Shown: positions 1-10,301, counted from the stretch's first letter. The stretch is 64,000 bases of DNA from Gilliamella sp. wkB112 (GCF_001690685.1 NZ_LZGL01000005.1:62001-126000); one strand, 5' to 3'. Numbers and translations: made by a program. Notes: a model not told the origin generated them from the letters alone.

Positions 1-173
1 TTAAACCGATTCGTAGTGAAGATATGGTGAAAGATGCAATTGAACGTTTTGAGCAACAACTTGATAAGTTTGACCAAGTCTATGGTCAATGCGCCGATAG
101 CCGTTATAAACTTAACACTGAAACTGGAGAAGGAACCTTCGCTGAGGCATTAGATTTTGTTGCACAAAAATAG
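1..173 (+). CDS. cas7e: Cas7e (CasC/Cse4), type I-E Cascade backbone subunit, 3' end only
   Basis: Partial gene running in from the left edge; codons are in frame from position 3 and end at TAG 171-173, giving the last 56 residues. The visible tail (ending GTFAEALDFVAQK) has no diagnostic catalytic motif. The call rests mainly on context: it lies 12 bases before cas5e in the invariant type I-E order cas7-cas5-cas6-cas1-cas2. In the family, Cas7 forms the helical six-copy backbone of Cascade that coats the crRNA spacer. cas3, cse1 and cse2 would lie further left, outside the window. Confidence 0.8.
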   Translation, partial: KPIRSEDMVKDAIERFEQQLDKFDQVYGQCADSRYKLNTETGEGTFAEALDFVAQK

Positions 174-185
174 GGAGTTTTAAAG

Positions 186-917
186 ATGACCAAACATCTT
201 ATTTTTCAGATTTATGCGCCATTTACCTCATGGGGCGAGCCTGCTGTCGGTGAGGTTAGGCATAGCAACGTTATTCCTTCGCGTTCGGCATTATTAGGGT
301 TAGTTGCCGCCGCATTAGGCATTCGCAGAGATGATAGTCAACTTGATAACTTTAATTGTCATTATCACTTTGCTATTCGACCCTTTATTAGTCAATGTAG
401 CTGGTTTAGCGATTTTCATACGCTACAAGTGCCAAAAGCTAATAAAAAACAGTATTTGGCTACCCGATTTGATGAGCTACGGCGTGATCCTCAAGAGTTA
501 GAAACCTTACTTTCTCGGCGTGAGTATTACAATGATGTTTATTATCAAATTGTGATGACCGAAACTGAAAATGCGCCTTATCTGGTTATGGACATAAAGC
601 AGGCGTTATTAACGCCTACCTTCCCGTTGTACATTGGTCGCAAAAATTCACCATTAGCCTTACCTTTATCACCAGTTATCTTTGAAGGATCACTTTCTGA
701 GGCATTTATTTTTGCGGATCAACACTATCAGCAATATCCTTCAATTAGTCTTTTATTGGATGAAAAAGCTAGTGAATATTATTGGGAAAATGCCGGTCAA
801 GATGCCACATTGGTAGTGAAAAAAATCCAACTTCGCTACGATCAGCCAATAAACCGGAAACGTTGGCAATTTGAATCGCGGTTGCAATATTCAGGATATT
901 TAACAGGGAGCGAATAG
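186..917 (+). CDS. cas5e: Cas5e (CasD), Cascade subunit capping the crRNA 5' handle
   Basis: 243 residues, slightly longer than E. coli CasD. The N-terminus carries the Cas5 signature: a RAMP beta-strand (HLIFQIYAPFTSWGEP) followed by PSRSALLGLVAAALGI. In type I-E systems Cas5 holds the 5' handle of the crRNA and joins Cas7 to the large subunit; it is non-catalytic here because Cas6e does the processing. A purine-rich AGGGAG precedes the ATG. The stop codon abuts the cas6e start with no gap, so translation is probably coupled. The middle of the protein (DFHTLQVPKANKK) differs clearly from the E. coli K-12 protein as I recall it, while Cas1 and Cas2 in the same operon are very similar. Confidence 0.93.
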   Translation: MTKHLIFQIYAPFTSWGEPAVGEVRHSNVIPSRSALLGLVAAALGIRRDDSQLDNFNCHYHFAIRPFISQCSWFSDFHTLQVPKANKKQYLATRFDELRRDPQELETLLSRREYYNDVYYQIVMTETENAPYLVMDIKQALLTPTFPLYIGRKNSPLALPLSPVIFEGSLSEAFIFADQHYQQYPSISLLLDEKASEYYWENAGQDATLVVKKIQLRYDQPINRKRWQFESRLQYSGYLTGSE

Positions 918-1589
918 ATGTATTTTTCTCGAATTACACTTAAATTAGAGTGTCTTCCTTACGCCATGCAAAAGAAAATCCACAGTATGAAACAATACGC
1001 CATTCATCAATGGTTATGGCAACTGTTTCCTAATGAGGAGAAAAGACCATTCCTTTTTCGTGAACTTCAGTCAGGTAGAAATCAGCAATATTACCTATTA
1101 TCTGAGGTTGCACCACTTACTCAGCATGAACTATTCTTGATTGAGAGTAAACCCTACTCACCACAATTAACAGAAGGTATGGAGTTAACTTTTTCGTTAA
1201 GGGCAAATCCGGTTATTTGCAAACAGGGTAAACGTTATGATGTGATGATGAATGCCAAATATTTAGCAAAAAAACAGGGTTTATCTACGGCGGAAGTCAA
1301 AATTAATCAAGACCAAGCTGCAATTGATTGGTTAGTTAAACAAGGTAAACAAAGAGGATTCTCCCTATTACAAGATGCTAATGGGCAAATTAGTTGTCAA
1401 GTTATGGATTATTTTCAACATCAATTTATCAAGAAAAAAGAACTAAAACCTATCAATTACAGCAGCGTTGATTTTGAAGGTATTTTGAAGGTTACCGATC
1501 CCAATCTTTTTTTAGAAACGATCTATCATGGCATCGGTAAAAGTAGAGGGTTTGGTTGTGGTCTATTCTTAATTAAACGCCATTCATAG
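918..1589 (+). CDS. cas6e: Cas6e (CasE/Cse3), crRNA-processing endoribonuclease
   Basis: 223 residues. Cas6e cuts the pre-crRNA at the base of each repeat hairpin and stays bound to the 3' hairpin as a Cascade subunit. The C-terminal glycine-rich loop of the RAMP fold is clear (GIGKSRGFGCGLFL, about residues 205-218). An N-terminal histidine, His30 in YAIHQWLWQLFP, sits where the E. coli catalytic His26 lies, with Tyr27 nearby. The substrate is plausible: each array repeat has a perfect 6-bp stem, CCCTGT/ACAGGG. The ATG follows the cas5e TAG directly and cas1e begins 9 bases after this stop. Confidence 0.93.
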   Translation: MYFSRITLKLECLPYAMQKKIHSMKQYAIHQWLWQLFPNEEKRPFLFRELQSGRNQQYYLLSEVAPLTQHELFLIESKPYSPQLTEGMELTFSLRANPVICKQGKRYDVMMNAKYLAKKQGLSTAEVKINQDQAAIDWLVKQGKQRGFSLLQDANGQISCQVMDYFQHQFIKKKELKPINYSSVDFEGILKVTDPNLFLETIYHGIGKSRGFGCGLFLIKRHS

Positions 1590-1598
1590 GTAAGTGAT

Positions 1599-2802
<1,204 letters not shown>

Positions 2803-2815
2803 AATCAATAGGTTA
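2803..2815 (+). promoter_or_regulatory. IHF-like binding site, leader-distal
   Basis: AATCAATAGGTTA matches the IHF consensus WATCAANNNNTTR at every fixed position. It sits about 80 bases upstream of the first repeat, beginning just after the cas2e stop codon. Function is inferred only. Confidence 0.4.
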
Positions 2816-2874
2816 AAGTTCTTTAAAAATAAGGAAAAGTTGGTAGAATTGAAGTGTTGTTATAACTTTAAATA

Positions 2875-2887
2875 AATCAAATATCTA
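2875..2887 (+). promoter_or_regulatory. IHF-like binding site next to the first repeat
   Basis: AATCAAATATCTA matches WATCAANNNNTTR with one mismatch and ends 8 bases before the first repeat (starting 2896). In E. coli, IHF binds the leader just upstream of the first repeat and bends it so that Cas1-Cas2 finds the insertion site. The position here agrees with that role. Confidence 0.5.
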
Positions 2888-2895
2888 TGATTAGA

Positions 2896-3535
2896 GTGTT
2901 CCCTGTACCCACAGGGATAAACCGAACGTTCTACATTTGAACTCTATCTTATGTGGGTGTTCCCTGTACCCACAGGGATAAACCGACGATCTTTAAAGAC
3001 AGAAAGTGAAATTCCTAGTGTTCCCTGTACCCACAGGGATAAACCGGAACGTGTAAATGAAACAATGTTACCAAGCGGGTGTTCCCTGTACCCACAGGGA
3101 TAAACCGGCATTATTACGGAAGAAGAATTTCAAGCGCAAGTGTTCCCTGTACCCACAGGGATAAACCGCCCTAGATCGCATCATGATCGGTTTTAATGGT
3201 GTGTTCCCTGTACCCACAGGGATAAACCGAATTATCAAATCAATTATGGGATCGTGCCGAAGTGTTCCCTGTACCCACAGGGATAAACCGTAGAGACCTA
3301 TTGGATAATGCAGTACAAGATTTGTGTTCCCTGTACCCACAGGGATAAACCGCTCGATGTTGGCGATCCATTCTCTTCAAGAATGTGTTCCCTGTACCCA
3401 CAGGGATAAACCGGCAACTTACTTAAGTACAGATATAACGACGAAGTGTTCCCTGTACCCACAGGGATAAACCGCGACATTTCACGAATATCTTGCCCCA
3501 TTTGCTGTGTTCCCTGTACCCACAGGGATAAACTG
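2896..3535 (+). CRISPR. Type I-E CRISPR array, 11 repeats and 10 spacers
   Basis: Eleven 29-base repeats start at 2896, 2957, 3018, 3079, 3140, 3201, 3262, 3324, 3385, 3446 and 3507. Each begins GTGTTCCC, holds a perfect inverted pair CCCTGT/ACAGGG around ACCC, and ends ATAAACCG, the end shared with E. coli type I-E repeats. Repeats 1-10 are identical; repeat 11 ends AACTG instead of AACCG, marking the old, leader-distal end. Spacers are 32 bases except spacer 7 (3291-3323), which is 33. Open frames called across the array on either strand are artefacts of the repeat. Confidence 0.99.
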
Positions 3536-3798
3536 TCGACCAATTTTACCAACAGCAAACAGCAGATATGCCCCTTGTTAAATATTTTGTTCCTAAATTC
3601 ATTATCGGTTGCAATTAATTCAGTTAATCAATTAGAAGATCTTAGCTATTATTACCTTAAATTATATAAAAAAGTTATTTAGTATCGATATTTTCTTAGA
3701 CTATTACATAATAATAAAACAAAATTTTTTACTTTATATTGCTTGAATTATTTATCTTATGCTAAGTTTCGCTTAAGTATATTTTACTGTATGCAGAA
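3536..3798. other. Intergenic region between CRISPR array and kup
   Basis: AT-rich stretch with no convincing gene. The first 32 bases (3536-3567) are spacer-sized, and the next bases (from 3568) weakly resemble the start of the repeat, so an eroded spacer-repeat unit may persist here. The rest probably holds the kup promoter, but I cannot identify a strong -35/-10 pair. Confidence 0.5.
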
Positions 3799-5817
3799 AT
3801 GAATAATTCAAATCATAAAATTCCGGTTGGAATTATTGGTATTATTAGTGCTATTGGTATTGTATATGGTGATATTGGTACTTCACCATTGTATGTACTC
3901 AAGTCTATCATTCATGGTTTACCAAATAATCAGTGGGCTGACCCTTTTTATATTTTAGGAGCTGTTTCATGTGTGATTTGGACATTAACTATTCAAACAA
4001 CACTCAAATATGTGATCATTACTTTACGTGCTGATAATAAAGGCGAAGGTGGTATTTTATCTTTATATGCTCTTATTCGCCGACGTTATCAATGGACATT
4101 TGTTATTGCAATTATTGGTGCCGCTGCTTTACTGGCGGATGGAGCCATAACTCCTGCTATCACCATTATTACTGCGATTGAAGGTTTGAATGTTATTTAT
4201 CCTTATATTCCAGTGATTCCGGTAACCCTATTATTAATCGCGATTTTATTTTTTATTCAACCATTAGGAACTGGATCATTGGGTCGTTATTTTGGTATAG
4301 CGATGACGATCTGGTTTACAGCATTAGGTATTTTAGGGCTTTACCGATTAGTGCCGCATTTGAATGTATTGGCTGCTTTTAACCCTATTTATGCGCTACG
4401 ATTTATTATTGAAGCACCTGATGCATTAGTTATTTTAGGGGCTATTTTTATGTGTACCACTGGGGCCGAGGCGCTATATTCCGATTTAGGTCACTGTGGT
4501 TTGAAAAATATTCGTATTTCTTGGGGATATGTGAAAAGTTGTTTGATTATTAATTATTTAGGGCAGGCTGCATGGATAATTTATAATCCTGAAGTCATTA
4601 GCCCTGATGTCAATCCTTTCTTTATGATGATGCCGGAATGGTTCAGATTAATTGGTATCATCATGTCAACATTGGCAGCATTTATTGCCTGTCAGGCGTT
4701 AATTAGTGGTGCATTTACAATTATTAGTGAAGCTATTTCATTGGATTTATGGCCAAATGTACGAGTTAAATATCCGACTTTAATTAAAGGACAGATGTTT
4801 ATCAGATCGATTAATTATATCTTGTTTATTCTTTCTGGATTAATGGTACTCAGTTTTCAATCGTCAATTAACCTAGAAGCTGCTTACGGATTAGCTATTA
4901 CTCTTAGCATGTTGATGACCACGGTATTATTATTCTTTTATTTTATGAAAAATAATAAACCACTTTGGTATAGCGTACCGTTAACACTATTTTTCATGTT
5001 AATTGAAATCGGTTTTTTTGTTGCTAATATACAAAAATTCTTCCATGGTGGTTTTGCCTCAATTTTAATTGCTGGTTTTATTTTTATTATTATGTACTCT
5101 TGGTTTACCGGGCGCCGTTTAAAACGTGAACATAATTCATTTGTTAAATTGGATTCTGAATATTTAGCTAAAATTATTGCAATTAGTCGTGATAAAACTA
5201 TTGAGAAAACTGCCACTCATCTTTTTTATTTAACTCGGGCGCAAGGTTTACACGCGGTTGAGAGTAAGATAACTTACTCGTTATTTGAGCGCAAACCAAA
5301 GCGTGCAGACACTTATTGGTTTATTTCTATTAATCGGATGGATGAACCATATAAATTTGAGTATCAGATTGAAGTTTTAGCACCATATAAAGTCTTTCGT
5401 ATTGATCTAAATATTGGTTTTAAAGTGGATATGCATGTTGAACAATATGTACAATTAATTGCAACTAGGATGGAACAACAAAATTTAGTTAATTTATCCT
5501 CAAGGTACCCTTCAATAAAAGAACAACGTGGTGATAGTTTATATGTAATTGTCGAACGTACATTGCGTAATGTTGATATTAATTTTATAAATCGTCCTTT
5601 TTTAGCGCTTTATTCTTTTATCAAAAGAAGATTCACTTCTGATGCAGAAATGTTTGATATCGATTCAACTCTAACTTTAGTTGAATTTGTGCCCATGATT
5701 GCTAATGAATATGAAACAGATGGTGAAACCTTAAAACAACTTATTGAGCAATCACAAATGGGAATTACGGGATCGTTAGATGTTTCTGATACGGGATCTG
5801 ATATTAATTATGATTAA
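3799..5817 (+). CDS. kup: Kup, low-affinity potassium uptake protein
   Basis: 672 residues, about 50 longer than E. coli Kup. The family signature lies near the N-terminus (GIVYGDIGTSPLYV, residues 20-33), followed by the conserved cytoplasmic loop NKGEGGILSLYAL. About twelve hydrophobic segments run to around residue 435; a hydrophilic C-terminal domain of about 235 residues follows, as in the KUP/HAK/KT family. These proteins import K+ with H+ across the inner membrane. Only a weak ribosome-binding site precedes ATG 3799. It looks monocistronic, with no strong terminator before tmk. A short acidic tail (LDVSDTGSDINYD) accounts for some of the extra length. Confidence 0.95.
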   Translation: MNNSNHKIPVGIIGIISAIGIVYGDIGTSPLYVLKSIIHGLPNNQWADPFYILGAVSCVIWTLTIQTTLKYVIITLRADNKGEGGILSLYALIRRRYQWTFVIAIIGAAALLADGAITPAITIITAIEGLNVIYPYIPVIPVTLLLIAILFFIQPLGTGSLGRYFGIAMTIWFTALGILGLYRLVPHLNVLAAFNPIYALRFIIEAPDALVILGAIFMCTTGAEALYSDLGHCGLKNIRISWGYVKSCLIINYLGQAAWIIYNPEVISPDVNPFFMMMPEWFRLIGIIMSTLAAFIACQALISGAFTIISEAISLDLWPNVRVKYPTLIKGQMFIRSINYILFILSGLMVLSFQSSINLEAAYGLAITLSMLMTTVLLFFYFMKNNKPLWYSVPLTLFFMLIEIGFFVANIQKFFHGGFASILIAGFIFIIMYSWFTGRRLKREHNSFVKLDSEYLAKIIAISRDKTIEKTATHLFYLTRAQGLHAVESKITYSLFERKPKRADTYWFISINRMDEPYKFEYQIEVLAPYKVFRIDLNIGFKVDMHVEQYVQLIATRMEQQNLVNLSSRYPSIKEQRGDSLYVIVERTLRNVDINFINRPFLALYSFIKRRFTSDAEMFDIDSTLTLVEFVPMIANEYETDGETLKQLIEQSQMGITGSLDVSDTGSDINYD

Positions 5818-5924
5818 CTTAAAAAAAATTAAAAAATAGGTAGAATAGTACAATTGTAATAGTAGATTAAAGTTTCATAAATTATTTACAGTTTATTATT
5901 CTAACAATAATAAAAGGGAGAAGC

Positions 5925-6566
5925 ATGACCGGCAAATTTATTGTCATTGAAGGGCTTGAAGGGGCGGGTAAAACTACTGCGATTAATACCGTAGCTCGCA
6001 TTTTAAAGCAACATAATATTGGTGATTTGCAATATACTCGAGAACCTGGCGGTACGCCAATTGCTGAGGCATTACGCAATATTATCAAAAATGGTATAGA
6101 TGATGAACCATTAACAGATAAAGCCGAACTATTAATGCTATATGCTGCGCGTATACAACTTATTGATAATGTTATTAAACCTGCCCTAAAATTAGGTAAA
6201 TGGGTTATCGGTGATCGCCATGACTTATCAACCCAAGCTTATCAAGGTGGTGGTCGCCAACTCGATAGAACGTTTATTGAGATGTTAAAACAACAAGTAT
6301 TAGGTGATTTTAAACCAGATCTCACGTTATATTTGGATATTGATCCAGAAATTGGTTTAATGCGAGCAAAATCTCGAGGAGAATTGGATCGAATTGAACA
6401 ACAATCTTTATTATTCTTTAAGCACATTCGTCAACGTTATCAAGAAATTGCACAAAATGATGATACTATTATTACTATCGATGCCTCCCAATCAATTGAG
6501 AATGTAGTTAAGCAAATTGAACAAGTCTTAGCAAAATGGTTATCAAAACAGGATAGTAATGTATGA
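5925..6566 (+). CDS. tmk: Thymidylate kinase
   Basis: 213 residues. Converts dTMP to dTDP with ATP, the last dedicated step of dTTP supply. The P-loop is GLEGAGKT (residues 10-17). REPGGTP and [16 protein letters not shown] are the family's nucleotide-binding and DR motifs, and the lid region SRGELDRIE is present. A strong AAAAGGGAGAAGC site precedes ATG 5925. The stop overlaps the holB start by four bases (ATGA), and tmk-holB adjacency is conserved with E. coli. Confidence 0.97.
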   Translation: MTGKFIVIEGLEGAGKTTAINTVARILKQHNIGDLQYTREPGGTPIAEALRNIIKNGIDDEPLTDKAELLMLYAARIQLIDNVIKPALKLGKWVIGDRHDLSTQAYQGGGRQLDRTFIEMLKQQVLGDFKPDLTLYLDIDPEIGLMRAKSRGELDRIEQQSLLFFKHIRQRYQEIAQNDDTIITIDASQSIENVVKQIEQVLAKWLSKQDSNV

Positions 6567-7546
6567 ATTTTAGTGATTATCCTTGGCTTAAGTTACCTTA
6601 TCAACAATTGGCTAGTGGTATTTTACGTCAACGTGCTCACCATGCTTTATTAATTCACTATGTTCAAGGTAGTGGTGAAAATGAACTTATTACACTATTA
6701 GGTAATCGGTTATTGTGTGAAACAGCACACCAATTAGAACCGTGCCTGAATTGCCATAGTTGTCAGTTGTTTTTGGCTAATAATCATCCTGATTATTATG
6801 TGATTACTAATGAACAAGGGAAGCAATCAATCGGTATTGATCAAATACGTAATATATCCAGTAAAGTTTATGAAAAATCTCAGCAGGGCGGGAACAAGGT
6901 TATTTGGATTAAACACGCGTCTTTAATGACTGAAGCAGCAGCTAACGCGTTACTAAAAACGCTAGAAGAACCACCGGAAAAAACCTATTTTATTTTAAGT
7001 GATGAGCATAATCGTCACTTATTACCTACAATTTATAGCCGTTGTTTCAGCTATTTATTGGCTGTTCCTGAGTTAGAACAATCTATAGAGTGGTTAAAAA
7101 AACAACATAATCAACAGTATAATGATAATGAACTTGCCACTGCATTATTATTGAGCGAAAATGCGCCATTAACTGCTTTAGCTTTATTAGAACCAGAAAA
7201 ATGGCTACAGCGAAAACAGTTTTGTGATAATTTATCGAATTTATTGCCACAAAATAATTATTGGCAATTAGCAAAAACTTTTGATCATGAGCAATTTTTA
7301 GAGCGAATTAATTGGTTTAGCACTTTATTAAGTGATGCGCTAAAAGCAAAACAAAAAGTTGGTCGCTTTATTGTTAATCGTGATCAAGTACCATTAGTTA
7401 GGTTACTGGCAACCAAGAATAATGAAAAAATTGTAACTCTTTATGATTTATGGTTGCAAGCAAGATCTCAGCTACTTGCCGTGACTGGATTGAATAAAGA
7501 ATTAATTGTTTATAATGTACTAGCTCAATCAGAATTGATTAATTAA
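6563..7546 (+). CDS. holB: DNA polymerase III delta-prime subunit
   Basis: 327 residues. Delta-prime is the rigid stator of the clamp loader that opens the beta clamp and loads it on primed DNA. The zinc-binding cysteines typical of the protein are visible ([11 protein letters not shown] then CLNCHSC). [17 protein letters not shown] and an SRC-like motif (YSRCF) follow. The P-loop position reads GSGENEL, a degenerate Walker A, as expected for a subunit that does not hydrolyse ATP. Start ATG 6563 lies inside the end of tmk, indicating translational coupling. Confidence 0.95.
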   Translation: MNFSDYPWLKLPYQQLASGILRQRAHHALLIHYVQGSGENELITLLGNRLLCETAHQLEPCLNCHSCQLFLANNHPDYYVITNEQGKQSIGIDQIRNISSKVYEKSQQGGNKVIWIKHASLMTEAAANALLKTLEEPPEKTYFILSDEHNRHLLPTIYSRCFSYLLAVPELEQSIEWLKKQHNQQYNDNELATALLLSENAPLTALALLEPEKWLQRKQFCDNLSNLLPQNNYWQLAKTFDHEQFLERINWFSTLLSDALKAKQKVGRFIVNRDQVPLVRLLATKNNEKIVTLYDLWLQARSQLLAVTGLNKELIVYNVLAQSELIN

Positions 7547-7617
7547 TGTTCTGAACTTTTGGTTGATTTGTAAAAATGTTTCAGGTTAGGTATATGTTTA
7601 AGTAAAAAGGGATTGTA

Positions 7618-9018
7618 GTGACTTATTTATCTATCGAATTTGGTTTGCTATTTATTGCCTTCTTCGCCTTATATTGGGGGTGCCGTTTACGACCCAAATT
7701 ACAAAATAGATTATTGTTAATCGTCAGCTATTTAGTCGTTAGTAGTTATAGCTGGCAATTTGCACTTATTCTATTTGTTTATACCTGTGTTATTTACGGC
7801 TTGTCTATTAAGATATCTAAATCACAATTTCATGCCAAACGATGGCTCATTGTAAGTTTATGTGTAGCTATTACTAACTTAGCTGTATTTAAATATTTTG
7901 ATTTCTTTCGCTATGAGCTACAAAATCTATTGAATCTTTTGAATATATCGTTGCTATTGCCTGTGGTTTCGGTATTGATTCCGATTGGCATTTCATTTTA
8001 TACCTTCCATTCGGTAAGTTATTTGGTATCGGTAAAGAAGCAAGAATTGCCGGTGGCTAAATTTTGGGATTTTGCTTTATTTTTATCCTTCTTCCCAAGT
8101 ATTATTGCCGGACCAATTAACCGAGCTAAAGACTTTTTACCTCAAATTACTATTACCGAATCGCGGGAAATTTTAGAACCATTTCGAGCCTTTACCTTGA
8201 TTATTTTAGCAATAATTAAAGTATATTGTTTTGGTGGTTTAATTAGTGATAATTGGGTTAAACCTATCTTTGCCAACCCATTAGAATTTAGTGTTATCGA
8301 TTTAGTTGTTGGGCTTTATGCTTACGCCATACAGATTTACTTAAACTTTTCTGGCTATACGGATTTAGTAACAGGTATTGCTTTGTTATTAGGTTTTCGT
8401 TTACCTATTAACTTTAATTGCCCATATTTATCGTTAAATTTACGAGAGTTTTGGGGGCGTTGGCATATTAGCTTATCTCACTGGATCCGTGATTATATTT
8501 ATATTCCTCTTGGTGGTAATCGTCGCGGTTTTACTCGAACACAAATTAACGTTATGGTGGCGATGCTACTTTCCGGGTTATGGCATGGAGCGGGTATTAA
8601 TTTTATTATCTGGGGGGCTTGCCATGGTATTGGCATTGTAGCCTTAAATATAGGGGATAAGTACTTGGGTCGCGATTGGTTAACTAAGCGATCACCATTT
8701 GTAGCACGTTTGTTAACTTGGCATTATATTTGTTTTACGTGGTTATTTTTTAATAGTGAAAGCCTTGCTGATGCGATAGATTACTTAGTCGCATTAACGC
8801 ATAATTTTTTAGTTGAACCGCATTATGCTGGGGCATTTTTAATAATCTGCTTTATTTATTTGGCTTATCCAATATGTAAAAATCTACCCGACTGGTTTAC
8901 AAACCAAATTAGTAAAATAAATCGAAGTTATTTGCCTTTTGTTTTTATTTTGATATTGTGGTTGGCTATTTATATTGCACCATCTGGGGTGCCAAATTTT
9001 ATTTATGCTAATTTTTAA
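7618..9018 (+). CDS. MBOAT family membrane O-acyltransferase (AlgI/PatA/DltB-like)
   Basis: 466 residues, nearly all in membrane segments. Start is GTG 7618, preceded by AAAAAGG at good spacing. MBOAT signatures are clear: FYTFHSVSYLV, FPSIIAGPINR, LREFWGRWHISLSHWIRDY with the invariant RW-H segment, and LLSGLWHGAGINFIIWG holding the conserved membrane histidine. Proteins of this class pass acetyl groups from the cytoplasm across the inner membrane to a periplasmic SGNH partner, which places them on alginate, peptidoglycan or teichoic acid. Two SGNH genes follow in the same direction at gaps of 5 and 13 bases, so they form one operon. No polysaccharide polymerase is nearby, so the acceptor is unknown; peptidoglycan is a reasonable guess. 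Confidence 0.88.
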   Translation: MTYLSIEFGLLFIAFFALYWGCRLRPKLQNRLLLIVSYLVVSSYSWQFALILFVYTCVIYGLSIKISKSQFHAKRWLIVSLCVAITNLAVFKYFDFFRYELQNLLNLLNISLLLPVVSVLIPIGISFYTFHSVSYLVSVKKQELPVAKFWDFALFLSFFPSIIAGPINRAKDFLPQITITESREILEPFRAFTLIILAIIKVYCFGGLISDNWVKPIFANPLEFSVIDLVVGLYAYAIQIYLNFSGYTDLVTGIALLLGFRLPINFNCPYLSLNLREFWGRWHISLSHWIRDYIYIPLGGNRRGFTRTQINVMVAMLLSGLWHGAGINFIIWGACHGIGIVALNIGDKYLGRDWLTKRSPFVARLLTWHYICFTWLFFNSESLADAIDYLVALTHNFLVEPHYAGAFLIICFIYLAYPICKNLPDWFTNQISKINRSYLPFVFILILWLAIYIAPSGVPNFIYANF

Positions 9019-9023
9019 TTATT

Positions 9024-10301
9024 ATGATATATAAAAAATCGTTTGCAAAAAATAAAAAAAAACCTAGATCGAATTCTAAACGGCAACGTCATAATTCGCT
9101 GAATAAAAGTGCTATTAAGTTAACAGATAAATCAAAAAATAATCATAATAATTTGCCTATAAATACTCAGAAACCTTTGACTGCAAAGTATATTTTAGTT
9201 GTATTGTCATTTACAGCTATTGTATTAATGGGTATTTATTACAAATCAATACTTATTTATTGGCAACAAACTTATCATTCGGATCTTTTGCATAGCGATT
9301 CCTTAACGTATACAGCAACTGAACAACAAAATGATGTAATCAGTGAAGATGAAACTAATCAACAAAATATTGCTTTGCTTGAAAATGATGTTCCAACTCA
9401 ATCAAATGATATTGCATTACCAGCTAATGATGTTCAACAACCCAAATTGGAGGTAACGCAGTCTGAAGTTATAAAAGAAGATGGTGATGGTAAACATATT
9501 GAAAAACAATCAAATCAAGTTGAATATAGCCATGAACAAATAGTTAAAGATAACGTTGAACCAGAAACATCTAACCATATAGATAATCAAAATTTAACAA
9601 TGAATCAACAAGATGTTACCTTAACTGAAGTGTCAGATGTACCATTGCTTGATTCTCCGGCTCCAATTGTATTAACGGAACATGATAAAGTTTTCTTTGC
9701 CGGTGATTCGTTAATGCAGGGAGTTGCACCATATGTCAAAAAAATGTTATTTAAACAGTATAAAATTGAAAGCTTTGATTTAAGTAAACAAAGCACAGGA
9801 CTTGCTTATCCTAGTGCTTTTGATTGGCCAAAGGCTATTAATGATAATTTAGTAGCCAATCCTTCAATTAAACTACTTGTGGTATTTTTAGGACCAAATG
9901 ATCCTTGGGATTTTCCTGTTAAAGGGTACGTTAAATATGCTAAATTTAAATCTGAACTTTGGGAAGAGCAATACCGTTTACGGATAGAGGCAATTTTAAA
10001 TAGTGCTAGAGAGCATAATGTTCAAGTACTTTGGCTAGCAGCACCTTGTATGCGTAAACCAAAGCTAAATGAAGGTATGATTTACTTGAATATTTTATAT
10101 AAGTCAGAGTTAGAAAGGAATCAACAACATTTTTTAACAACCAATAATTTATTAGGTTGTACTTATGAAAAATTCAATAACTTTATTGAAACAGATAAAG
10201 AAAAAATTAAAGTGAGAGTTGATGATGGAATTCATTTTACGTCAATGGGTCAAAAAATACTGGCAAAGGCCATTATGGAAAAAATCACTTTCAAAGAATA
10301 A
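9024..10301 (+). CDS. Membrane-anchored SGNH-fold protein (DUF459-like), probable O-acetyltransferase partner
   Basis: 425 residues in four parts: a lysine-rich cytoplasmic start (residues 1-52); one membrane segment (about 55-73); a low-complexity Asn/Gln/Asp/Glu-rich linker (about 85-215); and an SGNH domain. The SGNH blocks are visible: FFAGDSLMQGV with the nucleophile Ser229, LVVFLGPNDPWDF with the block III Asn, and DDGIHFT near the end with the Asp-x-x-His pair. The anchor places the catalytic domain in the periplasm, next to the MBOAT encoded 5 bases upstream. A nine-adenine run at 9054-9062 encodes part of the N-terminal lysines. DUF459 assignment is from the motif pattern and context. 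Confidence 0.75.
   Translation: MIYKKSFAKNKKKPRSNSKRQRHNSLNKSAIKLTDKSKNNHNNLPINTQKPLTAKYILVVLSFTAIVLMGIYYKSILIYWQQTYHSDLLHSDSLTYTATEQQNDVISEDETNQQNIALLENDVPTQSNDIALPANDVQQPKLEVTQSEVIKEDGDGKHIEKQSNQVEYSHEQIVKDNVEPETSNHIDNQNLTMNQQDVTLTEVSDVPLLDSPAPIVLTEHDKVFFAGDSLMQGVAPYVKKMLFKQYKIESFDLSKQSTGLAYPSAFDWPKAINDNLVANPSIKLLVVFLGPNDPWDFPVKGYVKYAKFKSELWEEQYRLRIEAILNSAREHNVQVLWLAAPCMRKPKLNEGMIYLNILYKSELERNQQHFLTTNNLLGCTYEKFNNFIETDKEKIKVRVDDGIHFTSMGQKILAKAIMEKITFKE

Larger units (their letters stand above)
2803..2895 (+). promoter_or_regulatory. CRISPR leader
   Basis: AT-rich 93-base stretch between the cas2e stop and the first repeat, as expected for a type I-E leader, which directs spacer insertion and drives pre-crRNA transcription. 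Two IHF-like sites are annotated separately. A weak sigma-70-like promoter (TTGGTA at 2840, TATAAC at 2861, spacing 15) could transcribe the array. Leader orientation is supported by the degenerate repeat at the far end. Confidence 0.75.

Noticed and set aside
3068-3558. Two minus-strand open frames rich in repeated peptides such as SLWVQGT
   Set aside because: They are translations of the CRISPR repeats; the repeated peptide is the repeat unit read in the reverse frame.
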